Below are positions 1-12,326 of a stretch of 64,000 bases of DNA, in pieces (positions within the stretch are counted from its first letter, which is position 1; every line of letters begins with the position of its first letter). The position numbers and the translations under genes are program-made. Source of the stretch: Actinomortierella ambigua (lineage: Eukaryota > Mortierellomycota > Mortierellomycetes > Mortierellales > Mortierellaceae). The DNA is taken from positions 62,001-126,000 of the forward strand of contig JAAAJB010000011.1 of the NCBI GenBank assembly GCA_016098155.1, given 5' to 3'. The notes below the pieces were generated by a model that saw nothing but the letters and a program-made list of their open reading frames with translations, made no database searches and was not told where the DNA came from.

Positions 1-816
1 GGATACCAAAAAAAAGTCGGAGAAGCAAGCCAAGAGTGTGATATGAATAGTCTGGTGGAACTTCATGTTTATTTGCTCAAGGGTTGGCAAAAGAAAAGTC
101 AAGTGTTCTATCCTTGGCGAAACAATTTGTTCCGCTTCCATCCACATCCACACTTTGTAACACATGACCAGGAACCACCTCTGGTTGACCTTACCTGGAC
201 TACACGTGTCGCTTTCATGCTGGATCATGGTTAGCCAAGCCCAGGGTTGTTCCTTGCCTCCTCGAAGCACGGTCTGGTCTGTTGCTACCTGTCGATCATA
301 CTGATTCTGCTGATCCTGTTGATCTGAGTGGGAAAATGGTGGATGCATACTCCGTCTCTTTCCAACAGGCCATTGGCCGTCGTGCCTGCCGTCTCCTAAT
401 TGGTGGTCTGTGCCCTCCGGTCGCGGTAGTGGTGGTGAGGGCTTCTTTTGTTGTTGCGTTGTATCTTCCGCCATCGGATCGCCTCCCGTGTCGCGGTGCT
501 CTTTGTCAACTTCTTCTAGTTGGTTTCCTACATCTTCTAAGGGGACCTCGTCTTCCATGAAGAAAGGAGCAGCAGCAGCCGCGGTAGTGTGACTAGACTC
601 TGGGTAGATGATAGCGGGGTCCTCGGGAAACAAAGTCGAGACCTCCAAGACGACTGTGTCTACACGACGGCGCTGATGCTCGTGTGACAGCGGGAGAGAC
701 TCGTTACTCTGGTTGACCTTGGTTGGAAAGTCATAGCTGTCGCCATGCATGCGGATGAACATCATAATCACGCCTAGCCCAAAGGCGAGCATGCCAAGCG
801 AGCGCCAGGGCATCAT
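1..816 (-). CDS. Partial gene for a probable type II membrane-anchored protein, running off the left edge
   Basis: Reading leftward from tandem ATG codons at 816-811, the frame is open to the window edge, so the gene is 3'-incomplete here. Residues 1-22 are hydrophobic after Pro-Trp-Arg (LGMLAFGLGVIMMF core), which looks like an uncleaved signal anchor. The rest is a polar, Glu/Gln/Pro-rich stalk containing an alanine run and Gln-Asp repeats, then a WAWLTMIQHESDTC stretch. That order (anchor, low-complexity stem, then a more structured region) is typical of Golgi type II enzymes, but I recognise no catalytic domain. A good splice donor (CAG|GTAAGG) lies at 195/194, so exon 1 probably ends at 195 and the sequence from 194 to 1 may be intron even though it stays open. 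The CDS, anchor and donor are seen; the membrane topology is inferred. Confidence 0.5.
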   Translation of the reverse strand, partial: MMPWRSLGMLAFGLGVIMMFIRMHGDSYDFPTKVNQSNESLPLSHEHQRRRVDTVVLEVSTLFPEDPAIIYPESSHTTAAAAAPFFMEDEVPLEDVGNQLEEVDKEHRDTGGDPMAEDTTQQQKKPSPPLPRPEGTDHQLGDGRHDGQWPVGKRRSMHPPFSHSDQQDQQNQYDRQVATDQTVLRGGKEQPWAWLTMIQHESDTCSPGKVNQRWFLVMCYKVWMWMEAEQIVSPRIEHLTFLLPTLEQINMKFHQTIHITLLACFSDFFLVS

Positions 817-1333
817 GATTGTTAAAGCGTTTGAGGATGAGGAAGCGGGAGAAAGCGATTAGATGAAAGACGGTTAGAAGCGTAAAGAGTTGGGGGAGAA
901 CAGGACAGGGCAAACAAGGTTTCGTTCGTTCATTGTCCAACGAATAAGAAAGAGGGGCGGACCACTGTCTATAGCAAAAAGCACTTTGTTCTCAAGCTTC
1001 CTCAACCAGGTCATGTTCATCGTCCAGCTGAATGAGCAGTATGAATGTAGAATGCACCACACACGCAGAGTAGCAAGGCACCTGCTCAAGGCACACTTTG
1101 GGGAGGTTTGGGAGTGTGGAGGGTAGTGATAACTAGAGGAAGAGATCGAAGAGTCAGGTCCAGTAAACACGCTTCAATCAAGCTGAGAGCGGCAAACTTG
1201 GAGATCAGTTGGTCGTCAAAATAGCACTGCAACAGCAAGATCAGGTCTCGAGAGTGAAATAATGAATGCTTTTTAGTGAAATGGCATGGGTAAGAGAACG
1301 AAAAACAGCAAAGGAATAACAAAACAACAGCTC
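817..1333. other. Intergenic spacer, about 0.5 kb
   Basis: This holds the 3' flank of SAS10 (whose stop codon is at 1334-1336) and the 5' flank of the leftmost gene. Short open frames exist on both strands, but none has recognisable domains or plausible splice context. I see no repeat or RNA gene. Confidence 0.6.
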
Positions 1334-3623
1334 TTAAGAAAACTTGACGGAACGAGCCAATCCTGTCTTGATACCCGTCTTCTCTCCGGCATAAGCGCCC
1401 TCCAGTCGTGTAAACACGCGCTTGACGGACTTGATCTTCTTCTTGGCCGTCTCGTACTTGTTGCGGTGCTTGACACGAGGGTTGCGCTGCTCCTTCTTGC
1501 GGTGAGGTGTGAGACCCTTGTTCTTGAGGATCTGCCAGGAGATGGAACGCTTGTCGTTCGCATCAATACTGGTATCCTCAAATGATGTTGCTGACGTGAA
1601 CTCTTCGCCAAGTGCCTTGCGGGCCGCCTTCTTCGCATTCTTCGCTGCCACAGCCGCTTCATAGTAGGCTGCAGCATCAAAGTCATCGCCGTCGTCGCCG
1701 CCAGCTCCAGCCTTACGGCCCTTGCCAGTCGACTTGCCGCTCTGGCCCTCATCGCCGTCACTGTCACCGTCACCACCGGCCACCATCCGTGCAGCCGCTT
1801 GGTCCTTCTCGTCCCAGTCCAGGTCATCCAGCTCCGTGTTCTCCGGCTCGGGTCCTTGGTTTGCAGCCTTGCGCTTCATCTGCTCCTGTCGGTCCTTGAA
1901 CCGGTCGCGGTAAGGGATATCGGTATCACCAGAACCACGCAGGATCTTGGACCGCTTGTTCACTGCCTGATCAACCTTGGCAACATAGTCACGCAAGGAT
2001 CGCTTCTTTTGAGCCTTGTCCTCCAAATCAACGTCCAACAGCTCATCCATGTCGCCATAGTCGTCATCGAGTGTCCGTCTCTTTGTGGTTTTTGCTATTG
2101 TGGAGGTTGCATCCGACTTTTTAGTTTTCCTGGAAGGCTTGTTATAGGAGACAAAGTCGTCCTCGAGCTCAACGCTGTACTCAAATGGTTGCGATTTGGA
2201 CTTGTCCTTAGACTCCTTCTTCGCCTTCTTTGTCTTTGTATTTTTGCCGTTTGCCGATTTCCGGGCAAGGCGCTCCTCTTCCAGTAGGCGACGTGCCATA
2301 TCCTCCTCGTCCTCCTCGTCCTCCTCTTCCTCGTCGTCCTCGTCGCCGCCCTGCTCCAGAATCTCAAGCAAGTTCTCCATGTCTCGGCTGGTCGATTTTT
2401 TGTTCTCAAACTTGTCCAACTTGCTCAGCATGGTCCTCAGCTCCACCAAGGCGTCAATGACAGGATGCTCACGCAGCTCGAGCGCGTCTGTGCCTGGCGA
2501 TGACTTGAGTGTGATATAAAAGGCAATGTTGGTGAGGTAGTTGGCCAATGTTTGGTACTTGAGTCTCAAAAACGGCAACGGTGCCCGATCCTGAGCCAAC
2601 GGCTTTTCGAGCTGCGAAACCATCTGAAGGACTTCAGCCACAGCTTGGAGGGCCTCGATCTTCTCTTTGAATTCCTCCACGAGATCCAACAGCTCCGGAG
2701 ACTGGTTCTGGAGCACCTTGAGGACTTCCTTCTTGGACAGCTTGCCAATATTGGCTTTGGTGATCTTCTCTACAACGACATTCCCACCTGCTGCTGCTGT
2801 TGTCCGCTTTGCCGAGGTGGCTGTTGTGGCGAGATCGATACCCGCCAACTCCTTGTCAAAGCCTTCAATCATGGCCCGGTCGGCATCCTTGTCACCCAAC
2901 AAGCCTCGTGTAGACTGATCGCCCCAGACGGTCTCTTCCTCCTCAGGAGCAAAATCCTCCTCCGACATCTCCTGAAGTCGCTTCTTCTGCAGACGCAGTG
3001 CCTCCTCTTCCTCTGCCTTGGCGGTTTCCTCGTCCGACTCAATCTCCTCAGCATCATAGTAGCTTCGCTTGCCCTTGCCCCATGATTTCTCTGTAATTGA
3101 AGGAAACGTTCAAGTCAGATCCATTGCTCCTTTTGCGTTTTGACGTTGCTGGCACGCAAAGGTATAACGGTAGGCAGAGTTAGATGCACTTACTATCAAG
3201 ATCCATTTCGTCTTCGTCTTGATCCTTCGATTCATTGTCCAGATCACTGAGCTCGTCCTCATCCTCCTCATCCTCGCTGTCGAGACCGTAAACTTCCTCC
3301 TCGCTTGCATCGTCTTCATCCTGGTATCGTCGTGCAAGGTCCTGTTCATGATCCAGCAGGATCTTTCCACGGCTGTCATGGACTAAGTGTGGGTTTTGTT
3401 CACAAGACGAAAGAGTTATTAGTAAGCGTAATTCTCTTGTTCCTGGTCCTTTCTCCAGTTGTAACTAAGCAAACAAAATAAAGTGCTCTCCTTCTTCAAA
3501 AGGCTTACAATCGTCCTCTGCATCGTGCTCCATTTCATCCCATGTGTTGGCAGCCTTGACACGGCTTCCACCTCCGTCAAAGGACTTTGTGGGTTTCCGC
3601 TTTGGTGCGCCTCTCTTCACCAT
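1334..3623 (-). CDS. SAS10: Sas10/Utp3 small-subunit processome protein
   Basis: Nucleolar U3 snoRNP (small-subunit processome) component needed for 18S rRNA maturation. Three exons join in phase: 3623-3509, 3382-3194 and 3090-1334, giving about 686 residues (yeast Sas10 is about 610). The start MVKRGAPKRKP opens a basic N-terminus, followed by a strongly acidic region (about residues 45-150). A Utp3/Sas10 helical region follows near residue 230 (SPELLDLVEEFKEKIEAL). The diagnostic C-terminal Sas10 block is at about 614-656 (SWQILKNKGLTPHRKKEQRN, then PRVKHRNKYETAKKKIKSVK). A second acidic run lies in the middle. Family identity rests on that basic C-terminal signature. The gene is divergent from the NOP8-like gene and shares a 255-base promoter with it. 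Donors are TTG|GTAAG-like and GATA|GTAAG; acceptors are TTAG and ACAG. Confidence 0.93.
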
Positions 3624-3878
3624 GTTTGTGAATGGAAGTGTGATGGAGAGGGGTGTAGTGAGGACCGACAAGAGGTAGAAGACTCTCCATGAAGTATGGC
3701 TCGAAAAAAAAAGTCAAAAAAATCAACACAAGCCACGCCTACCAAATTGTATTTCTTTTTTTTTTGTGGGCACTCAAAGTGCGAGCAAAGCTTTGCAGGG
3801 AGAGCGAAGAAAAGAGCAACCTCTCCTCTTTAGAGTTGTCCGTTTTTTCTTTTTTAGCATTCCAACATTCCTGCTGCC
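3624..3878. promoter_or_regulatory. Shared divergent promoter of SAS10 and the NOP8-like gene
   Basis: Only 255 bases separate the two start codons. The stretch carries poly(A) and poly(T) tracts (A9 near 3706, T10-11 near 3752, and T-rich sequence just before 3879), the kind of nucleosome-excluding tracts common in fungal ribosome-biogenesis promoters. Both products act in pre-rRNA processing, so co-regulation is a reasonable inference. I did not find a clear named binding site. Confidence 0.6.
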
Positions 3879-6800
3879 ATGGACAAGAATGCAAAGCGGC
3901 TGCAGAGTGCCATGCCAAAAGCGGCTATGTCTGGAAACAAACCCTTCAACAAGTCGTCAACGTCGCTCACTAGCAGTGGAGCTAAGGGATCACAGGCCAC
4001 TGGAGGGGTTGGGACACTCTTGAAGTCTACACCAGGATTCAAGCCTAGGCAGCAGCCACTACCAGTATCACAGCAACAACAGCAACAACAGCAGGAGCAG
4101 AGTCGGACTGGAGGAGCATCGACCAACGCCCAACCACCAGCAGACTCTGCCGAACCAGCCCCTGCCAAAGTCAAAAAGCCTAAACCTCCAAAACCTCAGC
4201 TTGATCCCAATGGTAACACGCCCAGAAAGAAGATTGCAGACTAAGGTCCTTTTGCTGCATGGCTTCAAAAAAAAAGATTACAGAGACTCATGAGCATAGA
4301 GTCACGTATGTCCTATTTTTCTCTTTAGAACAAATCGTGCAACGCGCCTACGTCGGAGGTCTGGCTCAGGACGTGACGTCCTCTGATCTCGAAGGGCGGT
4401 TCAAGAGCTTTGGGCAATTGAAGGATGCGTATGTGGCGAAGGACGTCGAGGGACTTTGCCGCGGGTTCGGCTACATCACGCTTGATACGACACGCAGGGA
4501 ATGGCAGAAGTGTGTCGCGCTCTTCAATGGTGCCAAATGGAAGGGCCATGTCATGAAGATTGAGGAGGCGAACAAGGATTGGACTGTGAGGTAAAGAAAT
4601 AGGGAGGATGCAGTTGATGAGTCGTGGTCAAATATCACTACAAATCAAATTCCTAAATTACTGATTGCTTTCTTTAAACTTAGACGCCAGGAAGATCTGG
4701 AGAAACATGCGCTTCAGGAGACAAAAAAGGCAGAGACTTTGCTCAAGAAGAAGAGTCGCGAGCCTGTAAAGCATGCGCCGGACATGACGCTTGTCAATTA
4801 CAAAACCATGGAGGGTCGTCGTGGTTGGAAGCGTGGACGCTATGGCCAGCCGGTACTCACCATGCGGCTTGACAAGGTACTATTATGTGAAATTGCGATG
4901 ATGCTGGAGTGTCTGAGTGTCATGGAGGGTATAATAGACTTATACCATAGATGTTTCTTTCTACCTTTCTCTCTCTTATCCCCCTCCTCATCCAACAGCT
5001 TACTTATGATCCCTCGCACTACAAAAACAACCTCGAAAGGCTTCACAACAGTCTGCCCAACCATCCGCAACTTCCGATACACAAGCTATTGTATCAAATC
5101 GATGAGAGCGAGCCCGTACCAAAGGCTAAGCATCTGCCCTCCGAAGTCGTCCTAGCTCCATTCCTGGCAAAGATTCAACGGAAAGCGACGGCACCAGCAC
5201 CATCATCGGAGCCAATGGACCTAGATGTCGTTGCTGCAGACCCCTCCGCCATGGTGTCACCAAAGGCAAGGCGCCACGGCCAGGAGAGCAAGGGCGACGA
5301 AGAAGACGACGACGACATGGTTGGATTGGGCCGCGCCGACGTCAACATCAACACCTCCGCTGATCGCGGTGTCATGGCGTCAATCTTGGCTGGCATGGAT
5401 TTCAGCCCCAAGGCAGCATTGAAGGATGACTCAGATCTTGATGACAGCGATCTGGAAGGGGTCTATTCCGAAGATGTTGGTATTAAGAGTGGTGGTGGTG
5501 CGTTGTTCGAGACGACCGCGGATGACATGTTTGGCGACTTGCCGATGCTGCCCGACGCTGAAGCTGATGATGATGAAGAGGAGCCTAAACAGCAGAAGAA
5601 AATCGACCGCGAGAGTAGGCCTGAGGATTTGTTTGGGGCTGACGAGGAGGACGAAGAAGATGCAGATCAGCCATCGCTCGACTTTTTGGACGAAGAGGAG
5701 GAAGAGGACGAAGAAGAAGAAGAGGAGGAGGAAGACGACGACGACGACGAAGAGGAGGACGAGGACGATGGTGATGGTGATGAAGAAGGCATCAGTGATG
5801 ATGTGGCTCGCGAGATTGCCCAGCTCCAGTCGTCGACCTCAACGTCGTCTGGTGGACTCTTTGATTCAGACGATGAGGAAGGCGTGCCAGCGGAGAAGAG
5901 CGCTGCGGAGGCCAAGGCTGAGGAATCGGAGCAGGTGCGTGTGAAGGCGATTGAGTCTAGGCAGATCGCGCTGGAGACTGCACGTGAGAAGCAACGTCAA
6001 ATGATCGCTGGCTCGCTTGCTCAGATGGACTCGCATGACAAGAAAGAAGGACATGTGGTCTTTGCTGAATCTGATGACGAGGACAGCGACAGCTATAAAA
6101 AGACAGGGCATGACCGTGCGGCCAAAATGGCCAGTGGTGGTGGTGCCAAGAGTATTTTTGACTCGGACTCGGAAGAAGAGCCAGCTCCCAAGCCTCTCAC
6201 GATCGGCAAGTCCCGCCTGGATATCTTTGGGTCAGATGAAGAAGATGAAGGCAGCAATGACACTCTCGGTGGTGAAGATGGTATAGATTTGGATGATGAA
6301 ACGTGTTGGTGTGCCAAAGTTCCTTTTTTATGCGCCGACTGCCCTTCTAACAAACCTTCTCCAAACTATTTTTATTATAGCATTCGGTATCAAGGAACAA
6401 TTCGAGGGCCCTGGCGGTCGGGCATTGTTCAAGATGCAAACAAGGATCGGTACCAGCGATTCGCGCTTCCAACTGACCAAAGACTTTTTGGACGACACGA
6501 CGCAGGCCGAGGATGAGGACTACGAGGCGCACCAGGATATGCTGCGAATGAAGCAAGGCGGCGATCCAACGTCTTTTAGCCAGAGTGACATTATCATGGA
6601 CGAGGACCAACAGGCCCAGTCGAATGTCGAGGCGGAGAAGAATCAGGCACTGAGCGTGCTGCGAGCCATGTTTGGCGACGAGATCGTTCACAACAAGAAG
6701 AAGGAAGAGGACTCGGCCAGGAAACGGATGGGTGGCACAGGTGCTATCCACGGCCTCATTACGCGGTTTGACCCGACGGCTACACCTGCACCTGCACCTG

Positions 6801-7540
6801 CACCAGTCCCCGCTTCCGAATCTGAAGACGACGAAGAGAAGGTGCAGGAGGCTCGTCACGCGCGGTATGAGAGCGAGGAAGAGGAGGAAGAAGAGGAAGA
6901 CCAAGACGAAGACGCTGAAGATTTGGCTGATGAGGTTGGTGCTGACGATGATGAGCCCTCACCGGGCAAAAAGTCGGTTGGCTTTTCGTTTGGCTTCAAC
7001 TTTGGTGGCGGTGACAATGGCGATGGCGACGATACGACAACAAAGGCAGCCTCAGCTAGCAGTGCCAACGACGACAATACCCCACATTTCCAAGTAGCTT
7101 CTGACTTGAAATCCTTGTTCGCACCAGCAACGAGCTCTTTCAAATTGTTTGGTGGCGACGACGAAGAGGAAGACGAGGGTGGCGACTCTGAGAAGGAGGA
7201 CTTTGAAGTTTTGTCTGGGGTGGGACATGAGGAGCTCAAGTCTGTCACAGTTGGTTCAAAGACGACTTTTACAGACGAGAGGGAAGCTCAGGCGCTACAG
7301 CAGCAAATGTTGCACTCTGGTAGCCTGTTCTTCTTCCACTTTAACCACCCGTACCTGCAGAAACGGTCGCCTTTCCGACCACAGCAGGCCAAAGTATTTA
7401 TGCGCACGGGTACGCTGGAGGAGGTGACAGCCCAGTGGGAGAAGACGCGGCAAGGTCTCACTCAAGAGTACAAGCGCAAGCATCGCTCTGCGGCACGCAA
7501 CCGAGAGCGTGCAGCTAAGCGTGTCAAGACCAAGGAATAA
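3879..7540 (+). CDS. NOP8: Nop8/NOL8-like nucleolar RRM protein of 60S ribosome biogenesis
   Basis: Five inferred exons: 3879-4212, 4329-4590, 4684-4876, 4999-6304 and 6381-7540, total 1,084 residues. Residues 1-111 are low-complexity with a polyglutamine run. An RRM spans about 112-199: RNP2-like RAYVGGL and RNP1-like CRGFGYITL. Long Asp/Glu-rich tracts fill the middle. Conserved Nop8 elements follow: FEGPGGRALFKMQTRIG after exon 4, and near the end a FFFHF...RSPFR motif plus a basic tail. In yeast Nop8 acts in early pre-60S particles with the Dbp6 group; here the role is inferred from family. Least certain are the first donor (AATG|GTAACA; an in-frame stop follows at 4242, so some splice is required) and the exon 4 donor at 6304 (weak GTTGGT, chosen because it alone keeps phase and matches the conserved block). 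Confidence 0.85.
4071..4100 (+). repeat. CAG/CAA trinucleotide repeat coding polyglutamine
   Basis: A run of CAG and CAA codons within NOP8 exon 1 encodes about eight glutamines followed by Glu-Gln. Mixed CAG/CAA use suggests a stable, translated polyQ rather than a pure microsatellite. Confidence 0.8.
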
Positions 7541-8027
7541 GCTCCCCGCAACGGCGTTTTTTTGTTCTATCTTCACCCACCCACCCACCACCAGTGTACA
7601 ATAATAAAGTTAGCCACCTTTACCCAACAGTGCAGGCGGGCAATCGGCGCACGCGGATGTGGAGGATGATTGAGCCGAACGATCAAACACAAACACTCCT
7701 CTCTTTCTTTTGACTCTCCCCCCTCCACTTTCTCTATGTTCACACGGACAGCGCTTCGGTGTGCGACCCGAACAGGGTGTCCATCCCTCGCTTCCCTTCC
7801 TCATTCTCTTCATCGTTACTCCAGTCTTCCTCATCATTCCATCTCACATTCACCATCGTTTCTCCTATCTTCTGCATCCACCCGACCTCTTTCCCATTCA
7901 GGTTACTATTCCTTTTTATTGTTCCGTTTTTCACCCCGAGTCCCCCCTGACCCATCAGTCTCGATCGGTGTTCAAAATCCCTGTTACTCAACCCTTTACT
8001 TCCCTATTTTCGATCAATATTATAGCC
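7541..8027. other. Intergenic spacer between NOP8-like and Nudix genes
   Basis: An AATAAA-type signal sits near 7601-7606, just after the NOP8 stop, and probably ends that transcript. The rest is very pyrimidine-rich (about 7690-8020), typical of a fungal 5' leader, and leads into the Nudix ATG at 8028. A frame opening at 7710 runs in phase into the Nudix ORF, but its residues are low-complexity Ser/Phe/Leu-rich, so I treat it as untranslated leader. Confidence 0.6.
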
Positions 8028-9221
8028 ATGTCACAGCTTAGTATCAAGCCTACCAGTGGCGAGACGCCAGCCGGAGAGGTCTTCCGTCCGTCCTCGACCA
8101 TGATTGTTGCTGCGCCGATCCCCAAATCGCAAGTGGTCCCTGGCAAGGCCAACTACAAGATCCTGCTGCTGAAGCGTGGTCGAAAGGGCACCTCCGCTAA
8201 CACTCATGTGTTCCCGGGCGGCAATGTCGACAAGTCGGATCATGATCCTAGATGGGCTCAATTGTTGAACTATTCTCCTCCTGAAGGGTAATTGTGCCTT
8301 TTTTCATTTCTTGCCTATTGATCTTTTGAGAAAGGAGATCGTTGTTTAGCTGATACCCCTGTTCTTCTCCTTCTTCTTCGCTTGTATATTAGATCGATAG
8401 CGACCCCCCTGTTCAATATGATTTGTGCGATCCGCGAGGCTTTTGAGGAGTGTGGTGTCCTAGTCAGCGAGCCTTCTATCGAACTCTCTAACGACGAGAT
8501 CAAGGTGTGGCGAGAGCGGGTAAGAATTCTGGAACCTCGCTGTGGAGTAGCCATGTGATAACGGAAATCATTCCTCGCAGGAGAAGAGAGGCATTGAAAA
8601 TTCCTAACCTACCCCCCTTATGATTTTTCCTCTGTCTCTCTGTGCCCTATATGGTAGGTTCATAACGATGGCGCCGAGTTTTACAACCTATGCACATCAC
8701 ATGGCGTCAAGCCTGCGATTGGTCGACTGTGCCACTTCTCCTCGTGGATCACGCCGCCGGTCGAGCCTAAGCGATTCCACACGCAGTTTTATCTGACGGT
8801 CCTACCTTGGTCGCGCGAATCGTTTTCGGAGCATCGCATCTTTGCCGACGGCAAGGAGACAGTGGAGTTGGACTGGATGACGCCGGAGGAGGCCCTGGAT
8901 GCGTATCGGGAGGGCAAGCGGATCACGACATTTTTACCGCCTCAGTTTGTCACGCTCTCGGAGCTGTTGCCCATTGTGCGACATGAGGATCTTGTCGCTC
9001 AGTTTGGACAGCGCAAAATCGTCCATATCATGCCCGAGTTTCAGGTCGATAGCAAGGATGATCGGGGAATCCACCTGAGCGGCATTTTGCCCGGCGATGA
9101 GGAACACTCGACCCATGTTGTGCCTGGTGGTCGACACCGCATTCTGATCACGCGAGGCAAGAACGGCATGTCTATCCGAAAGTATGTCAATGGTTCTGTC
9201 GAGGTCAAGGCTCGTTTGTGA
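8028..9221 (+). CDS. NUDT19-like Nudix hydrolase (probable peroxisomal/mitochondrial CoA diphosphatase type)
   Basis: Three exons, 8028-8287, 8393-8519 and 8658-9221, give 316 residues. The Nudix signature is split by an intron: THVFPGG at the end of exon 1 and REAFEECGV in exon 2, with the enlarged spacer between the GG and the REXXEE helix that marks the NUDT19 subfamily. Downstream ITPPVEPKRFHTQFYLTVLP and ELDWMTPEEALDAY also match that subfamily. Animal NUDT19 hydrolyses CoA and acyl-CoA to 3',5'-ADP and phosphopantetheine in peroxisomes; the substrate here is inferred only from family. The C-terminus ends KARL. Read backwards or as a PTS1, that is not a canonical SKL, so peroxisomal location is uncertain. 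The start at 8028 is the first ATG after a pyrimidine-rich leader. Confidence 0.85.
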
Positions 9222-9892
9222 GGAGCACTTCGCCTTCCCCACACCATCTCCCCCCCTCTTCTTTCCTTGGAACTTAGACAAAGGTAGTCAGGTATATAAA
9301 TGCATAGACAGGTTAGAGTTCCGTACACGACGGTACCTCCCTCGTTGTTTACAAAAGGACAGCGATGTGTTCTCACATATTCGAAGCATCATGGCGCATT
9401 GCAGCATCGTGCTATGTACACTTTGCTCTAGTAGGATATAAGCCCCTAGGTCTTTGGACTTCATAGCTCTATGAGCCGATGACCCTCTATATGTAGTAAA
9501 GAATGTGAGAAAGCAGCATACCACGAGAAAGAAGTAGCGTAGGAGCCTCAAAAAATTGATTGTATTCAGTATGTGGTCTTGAAGCAGGTCTGAAATCCGA
9601 AAAATGAAAAAAAAAGCACAATCATGAAAATGCTGGTTGATAGTGATGTGTTTTTTTTATAGGTCTAAAATGTTCAATCGTGGCAGGGAAAAACTGGGAA
9701 AGAAAAACTGAAAAGAGGAAAAAAACACGTAAACCTGATGATGGCAGATATCGAGTTTTTTTTTCCTGGAAGAGAGAGAGGGGGGAACGAGTGGGATGGG
9801 GGGATGGGCTTTTTTTGTTGTGGCATGAGGTCAATTACAAAGAGGAAAGGTGATGAGATGAGGCGGGAGCGGGGAGGGCGGAGGAAAGATGT
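9222..9892. other. Convergent 3' spacer between the Nudix gene and NDUFS8
   Basis: Both neighbours end here. The stretch is A/T-rich with several poly(T)/poly(A) tracts (for example 9650-9657 and 9758-9765) and purine runs near 9770-9780. There is no convincing coding frame, hairpin or RNA gene. Confidence 0.6.
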
Positions 9893-11470
<1,578 letters not shown>

Positions 11471-12326
11471 TATGGGCGGCGGTAAGGAAGGGGCGGATGG
11501 ATGAAGAGAGAGAGAGGGGAGGCGGGGGGATGAGATGAAATGAATGGCCCTTCGGATTTTCTGTTGATTTGCGCTCCTGCTCTCTGTCCACACCTCTTTC
11601 CCTCCCCCTCTCCCCTTCTCGGAACAGTTTCGCGCGATGTAAAAGTTTCAACAAAAATACGTCACCGATACTAAATTAAGCGCTATTACTTTGGCTCTAC
11701 TCCTGAATGTACAGGGGCCTTCCTACCACAGTGTAAAATAGGTGTCCTCTCGAGTTTCCTCTTTAAAATGGCAACACGACTGCCCCTGGGTCGTGTCCAA
11801 AGAGTGCCAGCCTTACACCGTGTAGACCTGACGGGATTAATCAGTAACATTCTAATGATAAGAGATGTCGGACATGATAAAGTAATATCGTTCAGTAGCA
11901 GAAATACCTGTCGTCTGCGCTACCTTTCCTCTTTTCGAGAGGCAGGCACCATAGCCCACAAATTAGCGATCCAATAAGTATAGGAAGCGTCCTCGCCATT
12001 GCCCGAGGGTCAAGTTTTATGCCTTGTTCCTGTCCTGCCACGGAACCTCGCGCAAAGATCGGACTGACAGTCCGATCTTGCACGGAATTAGTGTCGCGAT
12101 GCTTATTTCCCGGCCATAGAAAGTGACTGCTACACACAGGACAGTGTTTTGAACAACAGAGAGAAAAAAAAAAGTAGCTGACCTCCTTCCAAGTGACAAC
12201 AGGGACGAAGTCCATCCACATTCGCCATCGACCTCCGCTCATCAACCTCTTTGTTTTATCGCCTCTGTGCATTCCTTCACTGGACATCTTTCAAACTCTT
12301 AAACAGTTCACATCAAGTCATTTCCC
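11471..12326. promoter_or_regulatory. Divergent intergenic region between NDUFS8 and the L1-domain gene
   Basis: This 856-base region holds both promoters. It contains two inverted repeats: arms ACACGAC/GTCGTGT with a 9-base loop at 11774-11796, and a stronger perfect 11-base hairpin at 12055-12079 (listed separately). The 100 bases before 12327 are pyrimidine-rich. No tRNA-like fold or coding frame is convincing. Confidence 0.5.
12055..12079. repeat. Perfect 11-base inverted repeat with 3-base loop
   Basis: AAGATCGGACT (12055-12065) and its exact reverse complement AGTCCGATCTT (12069-12079) flank the loop GAC. Pairing can continue with a further GC if one A is bulged. The hairpin lies about 250 bases upstream of the L1-domain start codon and about 590 bases upstream of NDUFS8. 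It could be a palindromic protein-binding site, a transcribed hairpin or a relic of a mobile element. There is no adjoining run of T to suggest a Pol III terminator. Confidence 0.75.

Noticed and set aside
7710..8027. Upstream in-frame extension of the Nudix protein
   Set aside because: Residues are pyrimidine-rich low complexity; the ATG at 8028 fits the family start.
12055..12079. Hairpin as a bacterial-type terminator or tRNA arm
   Set aside because: No T run follows, and the rest of a cloverleaf is absent. Kept only as an unexplained inverted repeat.
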